Positions 52,256-64,000 of a stretch of 64,000 nt of DNA are shown here, one piece after another (position 1 is the first letter of the stretch; every line of letters starts with the position of its first letter). The notes below the pieces were generated by a model that was given only the letters and a program-made list of their open reading frames with translations, ran no database searches and was not told the DNA's origin. Source of the DNA: Planctobacterium sp047947135 (GTDB lineage Bacteria > Pseudomonadota > Gammaproteobacteria > Enterobacterales > Alteromonadaceae); NCBI GenBank assembly GCA_047947135.1, contig CP170457.1:3658001-3722000 (forward strand), given 5' to 3'. Both the position numbers and the translations under genes were made by a program.

Positions 52256-52441
52256 ATGAAAGATAGCGCTAATCAAGGAAAAAATTGGGTTGGCCTTGGG
52301 ATTGGCATATTCCTTGGCGGAATCATTGCTTTTATGGTTAACCAAACTTTGAGCAACTCTTACTTGGATAACCTAATTAACATGTTATTTATGTTTTTCG
52401 GCGGATTTGCTGGAATCAAATATATCAAAATTAGTAAATGA
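52256..52441 (+). CDS. Small two-helix membrane protein, possible immunity protein
   Basis: A 61-residue protein with two hydrophobic helices (about 11-29, WVGLGIGIFLGGIIAFMV, and 40-55, LINMLFMFFGGFAGI) and a basic end (YIKISK). The gene starts 1 base after the stop of the bacteriocin-like gene, so the two are co-transcribed. In class II bacteriocin loci this position is usually held by the immunity protein. It could instead be the second peptide of a two-peptide system, but it lacks a leader. Confidence 0.55.
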   Translation: MKDSANQGKNWVGLGIGIFLGGIIAFMVNQTLSNSYLDNLINMLFMFFGGFAGIKYIKISK

Positions 52442-52491
52442 TCGGATTCCGAATACAGCGAAACAAACAACTTGACTAGCTAAAAACAAAA

Positions 52492-52520
52492 AACCCGGCT
52501 TTTGCTGGGTTCTTTGTTTT
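52492..52520. terminator. Bidirectional terminator after the bacteriocin pair
   Basis: AACCCGGC and GCTGGGTT form a stem with loop TTTT. On the plus strand CTTTGTTTTT follows; on the minus strand TTTTTTG follows. It is joined directly to rrn-tail repeat copy B. Confidence 0.8.
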
Positions 52521-52562
52521 TCTAAATAAGAGCCTGGCAGTCGACTGCATGGATGCAGGAGT
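52518..52562. repeat. rrn-tail repeat, copy B
   Basis: TCTAAATAAGAGCCTGGCAG and then TCGACTGCATGGATGCAGGA. It differs from copy C by a single base in the first half. The second half contains the palindrome TGCAT-GG-ATGCA. Confidence 0.9.
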
Positions 52563-52854
52563 ATTAGGGTCTCCAAAAGACCACTATTTTACTCAAGGGG
52601 GTCAAATTTCAATTGCCGTTAACACAGTTGCCCAGTGCTACTCTCACATGGGGGCGCAGAGAGACCGTTCGACAGAACGCAGCTCTCGTAGAGACCGGAC
52701 AGGACGTCCGGGCTGGAGCCAGGCTACATGGACGTAACCACCCGATACTCTCATCAGATAACGAATGCATCAGTTTGATACATGGGTTAGGTGTCCCCAT
52801 GTGAGAACGCAGCGAATCTCAAATTTAGGAAGAGGGCTATCCCGGATAATGTGC
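52563..52854. repeat. Mosaic of 5S rRNA fragments and palindromes
   Basis: No gene. CAGTGCTACTCTCACATGGGG at 52633-52653 is a minus-strand 5S 3' fragment with a 2-base deletion. CCGGAC-AGGAC-GTCCGG (52695-52711) and TACATGGACGTA (52725-52736) are short palindromes. 52794-52846 is a diverged 5S 3' end plus terminator start in the opposite (plus) orientation: CCCCATGTGAGA, ATTTAGGAAGAGGGCTATCC. Confidence 0.7.
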
Positions 52855-52939
52855 TAAGAACTCAAATATTACCAAATTGCAGATACAAAAAAGGGCCATC
52901 CTCTCGGATAGCCCTCTTTCTAAATAGGAGCCTGGCAGT
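52855..52939. repeat. rrn terminator duplication, unit 1
   Basis: About 85 bases from TAAGAACTCAAATATTACC through a terminator stem (AGGGCCATCC-TCTC-GGATAGCCCT) to CCTGGCAGT. It is about 97 % identical to 54068-54151, which abuts the real 5S gene. The two units were adjacent before the IS630 insertion. Confidence 0.92.
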
Positions 52940-52960
52940 CGACTGCATGGATGCAGGAGT
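52917..52960. repeat. rrn-tail repeat, copy C
   Basis: TTTCTAAATAGGAGCCTGG, then CAGTCGACTGCATGGATGCA and GGAGT. Its first half is identical to the bases flanking and ending the intact 5S gene (54129-54150). Confidence 0.92.
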
Positions 52961-52962
52961 TA

Positions 52963-54067
52963 TACCATTTCCATAAAATATGTGATCTAATTACGGTGTT
53001 GATACAATCGATAATTAGATGCTAAAAGATATAGATTTCATAGCGCTTTCCAAAAAGGAAAGAAACGCTGCAAAGAGAATGCGATTGCTTGCATTAGCTC
53101 ATTTCAAAGAGGGAATGAACAGATCCCAGATCGCCCGCACTTTAAAAGTAAGTCGCCGCAGTGTAAACAATTGGGTGGCCGCCTTTTTAGAGGACGGTTT
53201 GACCGGACTAGACTCCAAACCGCCTCCGGGGCGACCTCCTTCTCTGACACCAGAGCAACTAAAGAAGTTGTGCAAGTACGTAGAGTTTGAGAGTCAGTCT
53301 GACGAAGGAGGACGATTAACGGGCAAAGCCATTCGGGAGTGGATTGCTTCTGAACTTGGTGTGGAGTACAAGCTGTCTAATGTATACCGACTGTTGCATG
53401 AGCTGGGATTTTCATGGCTTTCCAGTCGGTCCAGACATCCGAAACAATCGGAACAAGCTCAGGAAGAGTTTAAAAAAACTGAAGTTTAATTTGATCAATC
53501 TTTGTCCATTACACATACCTTTGGACAAGATAGATATATGGTTTCAGGATGAAGCCAGGTTTGGTCAACAAAATACCACGACTCGTTTATGGGCAAAAAA
53601 AGGAAGCAGACCCCGCGTCGTCAGGCAACAACAATTCGACAGTGCCTACCTCTTCGGTGCTGTATGTCCCGCAACGGGAGCCACTGAAGCCCTTATCGCC
53701 CCATGGGTTAACAAAGACATCATGACAAAACATCTCGAACAAATCTCAAAACGCACTGAAGAAGGAAGAATGGCAGTGGTGATCATGGACGGTGCCGGAT
53801 GGCACACCGAAGATACGGTGGTTGAATTCGATAATGTACGAATACTCAAACTTCCTCCCTACTCACCTGAACTCAATCCAATAGAACAGGTATGGAGCTG
53901 GATACGACAGCATCACCTGGCCAATCGAGTATTCTCTGGGTACGAAGATATCGTCGATGCATGCTCAAACGCATGGAACACCTTCATTGAAGATGCATCA
54001 ACAGTGGCATCAATATGCAGCAGAAAATGGGCTACTGTCGGTGGGTAGGTCTTTAATGGAATTGGTA
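52963..54067 (+). mobile_element. IS630-family insertion sequence (1105 bp)
   Basis: Ends are inverted repeats, TACCATTTCCATAAAA at the left and TACCAATTCCATTAAA at the right (read inward), flanked by TA on both sides (52961-52962 and 54068-54069), the target duplication of IS630/Tc1 elements. Inside is one transposase in two frames. The target TA lies at the junction of two tandem rrn-tail units. Confidence 0.92.
53019..54048 (+). CDS. IS630-family transposase in two frames
   Basis: Frame one (53019-53489, 156 residues) is the helix-turn-helix part (GMNRSQIARTLKVSRRSVNNWVAAFLEDGLTGL and a second winged part). Frame two (usable from about 53470 to 54048) is the DDE_3 catalytic domain: IWFQDEARFGQQ with the first Asp, VVIMDGAGWHTED with the second, and LPPYSPELNPIEQVWSWIR with the last Glu. 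The second frame is +1 relative to the first, and a TTTAAAAAAAC run lies at the overlap, a plausible slippage site. It may be a programmed frameshift as in other IS630 members, or an inactivating one-base change. Confidence 0.85.
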
Positions 54068-54151
54068 TAAGAACTCAAATATTACCAAATTGCATTACAA
54101 AAAAGGGCCATCCTCTCGGATAGCCCTCTTTCTAAATAGGAGCCTGGCAGT
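54068..54151. repeat. rrn terminator duplication, unit 2
   Basis: The copy next to the intact 5S gene, starting with the TA target copy of IS630. See unit 1 at 52855-52939. Confidence 0.92.
54098..54127 (-). terminator. Intrinsic terminator of the rRNA operon
   Basis: On the minus strand AGGGCTATCC pairs with GGATGGCCCT around GAGA and is followed by TTTTTT, 14 bases after the 5S 3' end. Confidence 0.9.
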
Positions 54152-54259
54152 GTGCTACTCTCACATGGGGAAACCCCACACTACCATCGCCGCTAATACG
54201 TTTCACTACTGAGTTCGGAAAGGGATCAGGTGGTGCCGTATCGCTATGGCCGCCAGGCA
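54141..54259 (-). rRNA. rrf: 5S ribosomal RNA
   Basis: A 119-base gene. TGCCTGGCGGCCATAGCG opens it and CACACTGCCAGGCT closes it, pairing as helix I. The conserved CCGAACTCAGTAGTGAAACG loop is intact. Confidence 0.97.
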
Positions 54260-54440
54260 TTAAACCGGTCTTGACCGCCCTGAACTTGATTCAGGGTCTA
54301 GTCATTAACAAATTAGGAAAAATCTGATAAATCGAATCTCGTTAGTAATCTCAAGCGAAGCTTTTGCTCTATCTGCCTTCGTCCAGGCAGGTATCATTAC
54401 GGCTTGGTCTTGCGACCCATACAATCACCTTGGGTGTTGT
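54260..54440 (-). other. 23S-5S spacer
   Basis: Transcribed spacer of the rRNA operon. A perfect stem (TACAACACCC region with GGGTGTTGTA) at the 23S end probably belongs to the RNase III processing stalk. No tRNA gene here. Confidence 0.7.
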
Positions 54441-57316
<2,876 letters not shown>

Positions 57317-57559
57317 TACAACCCCAAAACGACTACATGAGCCATCTCAACGTTATACCATCCGCAATTAACACCTATAAAACTTTTTGACATGTGCACC
57401 TAAGTGCAACACGTTCGCCTAGACTTGGTATTATCAGATAGAACAAAACTTTACGCTTCACTCTAGATATACTTTTACTTGATTTTTTCGTGCAGCACAT
57501 CGCCATCAACCGAAGCCAATGTTGACACACTACACTGATGATTTATCAGCTTTTCCAAT

Positions 57560-57571
57560 TTGTTAAAGAAC
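57560..57571 (-). promoter_or_regulatory. boxA antitermination site before 23S
   Basis: The minus strand reads GTTCTTTAACAA, the NusB/NusE-binding boxA of rRNA operons, and the same sequence occurs in the leader at 60008-60019. Confidence 0.85.
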
Positions 57572-57655
57572 ATTTTTAGAGCTTAAAAAAACCCTAATGG
57601 ATAATCTTGTTAAAAACTATTCATTAAGGCTCTTACCAACCCAAGCAAAGAATAT

Positions 57656-57679
57656 AAGAAAGTGGTGAAGCTAAGCAGG
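57656..57679 (-). repeat. Partial copy of the tRNA-Ala 3' end
   Basis: AAGAAAGTGGTGAAGCTAAG then CAGG matches 57794-57817 (tRNA-Ala 3' end and flank) at 22 of 24 positions, 138 bases away. Between them are the palindromes CGAAGCA-C-TGCTTCG (57703-57717) and CAGTACATGGATGTACTG (57732-57749). Confidence 0.8.
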
Positions 57680-57800
57680 GTGAAACCCGGTCGCCTGCGA
57701 TGCGAAGCACTGCTTCGTAAGGGTTGAACGACAGTACATGGATGTACTGGCCGGAACGAACCGCAGGGACGCTTGTTACGCCACACTTTCAACAAGAAAT

Positions 57801-57876
57801 TGGTGGAGCTAAGCAGGATCGAACTGCTGACCTCCTGAATGCAAATCAGGCGCTCTCCCAGCTGAGCTATAGCCCC
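57801..57876 (-). tRNA. tRNA-Ala (anticodon TGC)
   Basis: A complete 76-base cloverleaf on the minus strand: acceptor GGGGCTA/TAGCTCC, anticodon loop TTTGCAT with TGC, T-loop GTTCGATCC and encoded CCA. It is the second tRNA of the 16S-23S spacer. Confidence 0.97.
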
Positions 57877-58076
57877 AATATTCTTAATAAATCGACGTTG
57901 TTAAACGTAGCAATCTTTTCTAATCAAGGAAGAGGAATGCGTAGTGTGCGTTAGTAGCACATGAGCATTACTCTGACGTAGAGTAGGAAAGATGACATCT
58001 TGCTTAGGCGCGGCATTTGATGAGGAAGCTTAGACTACCTAAGCGACGAATCAAATAACAAAGCATAAGGAAGATG

Positions 58077-58153
<77 letters not shown>

Positions 58154-58397
58154 CTAGCTTGTCCTTTTTCGTTTTCTCTGCCTTGCTTGCCTTTTGCTTG
58201 GTCACTATCTGACGATAGCTCCCGGCGACAAAAGCCTTCGCAGCGTTGATTAAACGAAAAATCACTGCGCTAACCTATAGCAGACAAACCGATTAAAAAC
58301 TCATTCGTCAAACTAAGTACGACTTATTCTTTGCTCTTATTAACAATAAAACAATCTGTGTGAACACTAGACTAACTAATCAGCCCTGCTCTATTCG
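58154..58397 (-). other. 16S to tRNA-Ile spacer
   Basis: Transcribed spacer of 244 bases with AT-rich ends. It contains no further gene or tRNA. Confidence 0.7.
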
Positions 58398-59930
<1,533 letters not shown>

Positions 59931-60007
59931 AAAATCGAAAATATAAATCTTTTTTGAGCAAACACTAATTAACTAACTAGTGTCCACACAGATTGTCTTA
60001 TTGCTGA

Positions 60008-60019
60008 TTGTTAAAGAAC
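60008..60019 (-). promoter_or_regulatory. boxA antitermination site in the rrn leader
   Basis: The minus strand reads GTTCTTTAACAA, 78 bases upstream of the 16S 5' end and 43 bases downstream of the promoter -10. Confidence 0.85.
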
Positions 60020-60061
60020 GTTTGCTGCTTAGCGTTTATTTCCCCTAGACAGCGGAGGCGC

Positions 60062-60089
60062 ATTTTACGGAATCGAATGCTTTTGTCAA
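60062..60089 (-). promoter_or_regulatory. rRNA operon P1-type promoter
   Basis: On the minus strand TTGACA (60084-60089) and TAAAAT (60062-60067) have a 16-base spacer. A GC-rich discriminator (GCGCCTCCGC) follows the -10, the mark of ppGpp-controlled stable-RNA promoters. Upstream an AT-rich tract (60090-60125) could serve as an UP element. Confidence 0.88.
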
Positions 60090-60125
60090 CGGCTTTTCTA
60101 AAAAAAATGAAGTTTTTTTAATACC

Positions 60126-60300
60126 GTAAATTCAGATACGGGGATATACGCTGACATTTCAAGCAATTACCTCAAATACTATGCTCAATACAGCATCAAA
60201 CAGCCGGTTGAACAGGTTTAAACAAGTAACTATAAAATCTTTGAATATATAAATAACAATGTAAATTCAATAAGTTAAGAACAAACCGAACCCGATAAAA
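60126..60300. other. Upstream flank of the rRNA operon
   Basis: AT-rich non-coding sequence between the rrn promoter and the terminator of pssA. It may hold further rrn promoters or FIS sites, but none could be singled out. Confidence 0.35.
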
Positions 60301-60304
60301 GCAA

Positions 60305-60329
60305 AAAACCGCGACAATTGCGCGGTTTT
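60305..60329 (-). terminator. Terminator of pssA
   Basis: AAAACCGCG and CGCGGTTTT form a perfect 9-bp stem with loop ACAATTG, with A-runs and T-runs on the two sides, so it can work in both directions. It lies 24 bases past the pssA stop. Confidence 0.85.
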
Positions 60330-60352
60330 TATACTAAGTTGTTAAAAAGTCG

Positions 60353-61168
60353 TTATTTGTCATTCTGCTCAGGGGGCTTTTTAGTTAACGACTCTTTATC
60401 AAAGTCAGCATCACCTTCTTCTGGGTCGCCTACCACATGCTCCAGTTTCACTTTATCGACTGTTCGAAAAGTATTGATTGGTCCTGCTACTGTATATAAC
60501 AAAAATACTAAAAATAAGACCAGCGCAGGTTCGGTCGCCACTACCACAAAAACCAGACAGACAATTAGGATTGCAACAAAGGGTACTTTGCCGTGCCAGT
60601 TAACTTCTTTAAACGAATTGTATTTAAAATTACTGACCATAAGCGCCCCAGCGGCGGTGGTGAGCAACGCTACAAATATTTGAATAAGTGATTCAGGGAA
60701 CAGCTCTTTTACCTGATATTCATTTCCAACCCAGACTAAGCCCGCTACTAATGCTGCGGCGGAGGGGCTTGGTAGCCCTTGAAAGAATCGTTTGTCTGCG
60801 GTTTCAACACTGGTATTAAATCTGGCTAATCGGAGCGCCGCCCCTGCAACATAAATAAAAGCCGCCAACCAACCGAGTTTACTAAAACCCGTCAAAGCCC
60901 AATTATAGGCGACCAGCGCCGGGGCCATTCCAAACGAGACCATATCCGCCATTGAATCATACTCAGCGCCGAAGGCACTTTGGGTATTCGTCATTCGAGC
61001 AACCCGACCATCAAGACCATCAAATATCATGGCGATAAATATAGCGATTGCCGCCGCTTCGAATTGCCCTTTCATCGATGCCACAACAGCAAAAAAACCA
61101 GAAAAGAGTCCAGCGGTTGTTAACAGGTTAGGTAGTAGGTATATACCCTTGCGCTTTGTTTCTGTCAT
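60353..61168 (-). CDS. pssA: CDP-diacylglycerol-serine O-phosphatidyltransferase
   Basis: A 271-residue inner-membrane enzyme that makes phosphatidylserine, the precursor of phosphatidylethanolamine. It is the integral (type II) form, with about eight hydrophobic helices and the CDP-alcohol phosphotransferase motif D-G-(x)2-A-R-(x)8-G-(x)3-D-(x)3-D in FDGLDGRVARM and FGAEYDSMADM (about 50-76). E. coli uses an unrelated soluble form, so this is typical of other proteobacteria. The polar C-terminus (DPEEGDADFDKESL) is charged. The gene is probably monocistronic. Confidence 0.93.
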   Translation of the reverse strand: MTETKRKGIYLLPNLLTTAGLFSGFFAVVASMKGQFEAAAIAIFIAMIFDGLDGRVARMTNTQSAFGAEYDSMADMVSFGMAPALVAYNWALTGFSKLGWLAAFIYVAGAALRLARFNTSVETADKRFFQGLPSPSAAALVAGLVWVGNEYQVKELFPESLIQIFVALLTTAAGALMVSNFKYNSFKEVNWHGKVPFVAILIVCLVFVVVATEPALVLFLVFLLYTVAGPINTFRTVDKVKLEHVVGDPEEGDADFDKESLTKKPPEQNDK

Positions 61169-61293
61169 TCATTCCTCCAAACTGAGAGCTGGAATATATC
61201 ACAGTTCGTAAATGACGTGACAGCCGAAAGCATGGATTTGCTCAGTATTTATAACGAGACAGATTAACATTCGGTCTGCTCATAGAGGAAAGA

Positions 61294-61315
61294 CATGGCA
61301 GCCCAAGCTGCCATG
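61294..61315 (-). terminator. Possible terminator after clpB
   Basis: CATGGCAG and CTGCCATG pair perfectly around CTTGGG on the minus strand, 12 bases past the clpB stop; the following TCTTT is only a weak T-run. Confidence 0.45.
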
Positions 61316-61326
61316 AAGCGTGTTTG

Positions 61327-63900
61327 TTAAAGGATGGCGAAACCATCACCTTCAACATCAATAACGATTTTTTCTTTACCTTTTAAATCACCGGCCAGCA
61401 ATTTTTGGGCTAGGGGGTTCTCTATATTGTGTTGAATTGCACGTTTTAGTGGCCTTGCACCGTAGACTGGGTCAAAGCCGGCTTCGGCTAGTTTATCCAA
61501 CGCTGCATCGGTCAACTCAAGGGCCATCTCTTGTTCTTGCAACCTGTCAGCCAAATGTTGCAATTGAATAGACGCAATCGCTTTAATTTGACTCTTACCG
61601 AGAGGATGGAACACCACGGAGTCGTCAATTCGGTTGATAAACTCAGGTCTGAACTGCTCAGAAACGACATTCATTACCGCTGCTTTCATCTCATCGTAGT
61701 CTTTCTCGTTGTGCAGTTCCTGAATAAGGTGCGAACCCAGGTTAGACGTCATAATAATCACGGCATTTTTAAAGTCGACAGTTCGACCATGTCCATCTGT
61801 TAAACGACCATCATCAAGCACCTGCAGCAAAATATTAAATACATCGGGATGGGCTTTTTCTATTTCGTCCAGCAAAATCACCGAATAGGGTTTACGTCTG
61901 ACAGCTTCAGTCAGATAGCCGCCTTCTTCATAACCCACATATCCTGGTGGTGCACCAACCAAACGAGCTACCGAATGTTTTTCCATAAACTCGGACATAT
62001 CCACCCGCACCATGGCATCTTCGGTGTCAAATAAAAACTCAGCCAATGCCTTACATAATTCAGTTTTACCTACGCCCGTTGGACCTAGGAATAAAAATGA
62101 ACCAATCGGTTTGTTCGGGTCGGACAATCCCGCTCTGGAACGACGAATGGCATTAGACACAACACCAACAGCTTCACGCTGCCCGATAACTCGACCATGC
62201 AGGTCCTCCTCCATGCGCAACAGTTTTTCTCGCTCACCTTCCAGCATTTTATGCACAGGTATACCGGTCCAACGCGATAGTACATCAGCAATTTCTGATT
62301 CGGTGACCTTATTTTTTACCAGCGTTGTCTGACGCTTCTCAGATAATGTGGCAAAGTCCAGCTTTTGCTCTAATTCGGGAATACGACCATATTGCAACTC
62401 TGACATACGATTAAGATCTTGCGCTCGGCGAGCTATCTCAAGATCTAGCTTCGCTTGCTCCAGTTCTGCCTTAATATGCTGCGTTCCCTGCATAGCGGTT
62501 TTTTCTTCCCGCCATACCTGATCTAATTCCCGCAACTTGTGCTCGAGCTTTTCACGATCTAACTCAATGGACTCAAGCCGTTTATGACTAGCATCATCCG
62601 TTTCTTTGGATAACGCCTGTTCCTCTAGCTTGTACTGAATAATCTTGCGCTCCAGCCTGTCCATATCCTCTGGCTTGGAATCAATTTGCAGACGAATACG
62701 CGAAGCCGCTTCATCAATCAGATCAATGGCTTTATCTGGCAGTTGTCTGTCGCTGATATAACGGTGTGACAATGACGCCGCCGCCACAATTGCCGGGTCT
62801 GTAATATCGACGGCATGGTGTAATTCGTAACGTTCTTTTAATCCGCGCAAGATAGCAATGGTATCTTCAACTGACGGTTGCTCTACCAGTACTTTCTGGA
62901 AACGGCGCTCCAACGCGGCATCTTTTTCAATGTACTGACGATATTCATCAAGGGTGGTTGCGCCAACGCAGTGCAATTCCCCTCGTGCCAGCGCGGGTTT
63001 TAGCATATTGCCAGCATCCATGGCACCGTCACCACCTTTGCCAGCCCCCACCATGGTGTGCAGCTCATCGATGAACAAAATGACACTGCCTTCTTCTTTA
63101 GCCAGCTCTGCTAAAACGGCTTTTAATCGCTCTTCAAACTCACCTCGGTACTTCGCACCAGCAACAAGCGCCCCCATATCCAAAGATAAAACGCGTTTAT
63201 TCTTCAGCCCTTCGGGAACTTCACCATTAACAATTCGCTGCGCCAAACCTTCGACAATTGCTGTTTTACCCACACCGGGCTCACCAATAAGCACGGGATT
63301 ATTTTTGGTACGGCGCTGTAAAACCTGAATAGTGCGACGAATTTCTTCATCACGGCCAATGACGGGGTCCAGTTTGCCCTGCTCTGCTCTCTCGGTCAGA
63401 TCAGAGGTATATTTCTCTAAAGCCTGACGCACATCTTCGGCATTAGGGTCAGTGACTTTCTGTCCACCGCGCACTTTTTCAATCGCATCTTCAATGCTTT
63501 TATCACTGGCACCCAGTTGTTTCAGGATTTCACCAAGCTTGCCTTTATCCTGAGTAGCAGCCAATACGAATACTTCCGAAGAGATGTAATCGTCTTTTCG
63601 TTTTTGCGCAATTTTGTCGCATAAATTAAGCAACACCACCGCATCTTTTGACAATTGCACATCGCCGCCGATACCTTCTACTTTGGGCAAACGTTCTATT
63701 GCTTCTGATAATAATGAGCGCAAGCTATTAAAATTGACACCCGCGGCTTCCATCAACGCTTTAACGGAACCGCCTTCCTGATTCATCAACGCCATCATGA
63801 CGTGCACAGGCTCTATATATTGATGATCTCTTCCCAACGCAATTGACTGCGCATCTGAGATCGCTATTTGAAACTTACTGGTTAATCTATCTAATCGCAT
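61327..63900 (-). CDS. clpB: ClpB disaggregase (Hsp100)
   Basis: An 857-residue AAA+ chaperone that works with DnaK to pull proteins out of aggregates. It has the N-terminal Clp repeats (about 1-145), AAA-1 with Walker A GEPGVGKT (about 206-213), the coiled-coil middle domain (about 400-520, LERKIIQYKLEEQAL and similar), and AAA-2 with GPTGVGKT (about 605-612), SVILLDEIEKAHPDVF and the C-terminal sensor GARPLKRAI. The start at 63900 (MRLDRLTSKFQIAI) matches other ClpB proteins and has AGGA upstream; an in-frame start 6 codons earlier has none. A sigma-32 promoter lies just upstream. Confidence 0.97.
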   Translation of the reverse strand: MRLDRLTSKFQIAISDAQSIALGRDHQYIEPVHVMMALMNQEGGSVKALMEAAGVNFNSLRSLLSEAIERLPKVEGIGGDVQLSKDAVVLLNLCDKIAQKRKDDYISSEVFVLAATQDKGKLGEILKQLGASDKSIEDAIEKVRGGQKVTDPNAEDVRQALEKYTSDLTERAEQGKLDPVIGRDEEIRRTIQVLQRRTKNNPVLIGEPGVGKTAIVEGLAQRIVNGEVPEGLKNKRVLSLDMGALVAGAKYRGEFEERLKAVLAELAKEEGSVILFIDELHTMVGAGKGGDGAMDAGNMLKPALARGELHCVGATTLDEYRQYIEKDAALERRFQKVLVEQPSVEDTIAILRGLKERYELHHAVDITDPAIVAAASLSHRYISDRQLPDKAIDLIDEAASRIRLQIDSKPEDMDRLERKIIQYKLEEQALSKETDDASHKRLESIELDREKLEHKLRELDQVWREEKTAMQGTQHIKAELEQAKLDLEIARRAQDLNRMSELQYGRIPELEQKLDFATLSEKRQTTLVKNKVTESEIADVLSRWTGIPVHKMLEGEREKLLRMEEDLHGRVIGQREAVGVVSNAIRRSRAGLSDPNKPIGSFLFLGPTGVGKTELCKALAEFLFDTEDAMVRVDMSEFMEKHSVARLVGAPPGYVGYEEGGYLTEAVRRKPYSVILLDEIEKAHPDVFNILLQVLDDGRLTDGHGRTVDFKNAVIIMTSNLGSHLIQELHNEKDYDEMKAAVMNVVSEQFRPEFINRIDDSVVFHPLGKSQIKAIASIQLQHLADRLQEQEMALELTDAALDKLAEAGFDPVYGARPLKRAIQHNIENPLAQKLLAGDLKGKEKIVIDVEGDGFAIL

Positions 63901-63928
63901 AAAAATTCCTGCGGACAACTTTTTTAAC

Positions 63929-63958
63929 TAGATGGGAGTCTGGTAACTAACATTCAAG
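63929..63958 (-). promoter_or_regulatory. Heat-shock (sigma-32) promoter of clpB
   Basis: On the minus strand CTTGAAT (63952-63958) and TCCCATCTA (63929-63937) are 14 bases apart, close to the sigma-32 consensus CTTGAAA and CCCCATnTA. It lies about 30 bases upstream of clpB. Confidence 0.8.
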
Positions 63959-64000
63959 ACAATGGCACAAGGTTTAGACGAGTTGTTGATCTAAATCAAA

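Larger units (their letters stand above)
57317..57800 (-). other. tRNA-Ala to 23S spacer
   Basis: Transcribed spacer with a boxA site (57560-57571), a partial second copy of the tRNA-Ala 3' end (57656-57679) and several short palindromes. No complete gene is present. Confidence 0.8.

Noticed and set aside
52541..52960. GTCGACTGCATG resembles a cloning-vector polylinker (SalI/PstI/SphI sites)
   Set aside because: It does not match the order or spacing of common polylinkers, occurs in three diverged copies, and is embedded in natural rrn-tail sequence.
51690..54151. CRISPR array
   Set aside because: Repeats are few, unevenly spaced by 250-1200 bases, and the intervals hold genes and an IS rather than short spacers; no cas genes are in the window.

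Overview
The window looks like a chromosomal segment of a marine gammaproteobacterium of the order Alteromonadales. Supporting signs are the complete 16S-tRNA-Ile-tRNA-Ala-23S-5S operon, the prfB-lysS pair, the holD-rimI-(island)-prfC order also known from Escherichia coli, two large TonB-dependent receptors, a secreted beta-glucanase and a GlyGly-CTERM protein. No taxonomic search could be run, so the genus is open.

Layout. 1-4000: a membrane protein, an acetyltransferase, a short-chain dehydrogenase and a three-gene ECF sigma/anti-sigma/surface-protein operon. 4500-6800: a vapBC toxin-antitoxin pair and a BigR-like sulfur regulator with two half-size YeeE/YedE permeases, each with its own palindromic operator. 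6900-19200: translation genes (lysS, prfB with its +1 frameshift, argS, prfC) interspersed with an FMN reductase, a TonB receptor and a PadR/HAAS pair. An IS4 element (14380-15793) sits in the loop of the terminator shared by the HAAS gene and argS. 19200-22350: an accessory island between prfC and rimI with an orphan mobile mystery protein A gene, hipBA, a decayed ardA and several large inverted repeats. 22353-30530: rimI, holD, a 1761-residue secreted fusion of a GH16 glucanase, three repeat modules and a di-haem DUF1111 domain, and a membrane AraC regulator. 30756-36370: tRNA-Trp, an HDOD gene and a thiamine-salvage operon headed by a TPP riboswitch (TonB receptor, thiamine-binding protein, two PnuC-family transporters, a kinase). 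36488-51650: thioesterase, tmcA, acetyltransferase, a tubulin/FtsZ-superfamily protein between two solute-binding proteins, cyclophilin, YgiQ, a degenerate 2-oxoglutarate oxygenase and several secreted proteins.

51650-60100: a bacteriocin-like peptide and a small membrane partner, then a stretch built from repeated tails of the ribosomal RNA operon (5S 3' end plus terminator). An IS630 element at a TA target interrupts a tandem copy of that tail. The complete rrn operon follows on the minus strand with its boxA sites and a strong promoter with a GC-rich discriminator. 60353-64000: pssA and clpB, the latter with a convincing sigma-32 promoter.

The strongest candidates for undescribed biology are the tubulin-like protein (40643-42859), the glucanase/di-haem fusion (23600-28885), and the bacteriocin locus inside the array of rrn-tail repeats (51690-54150).
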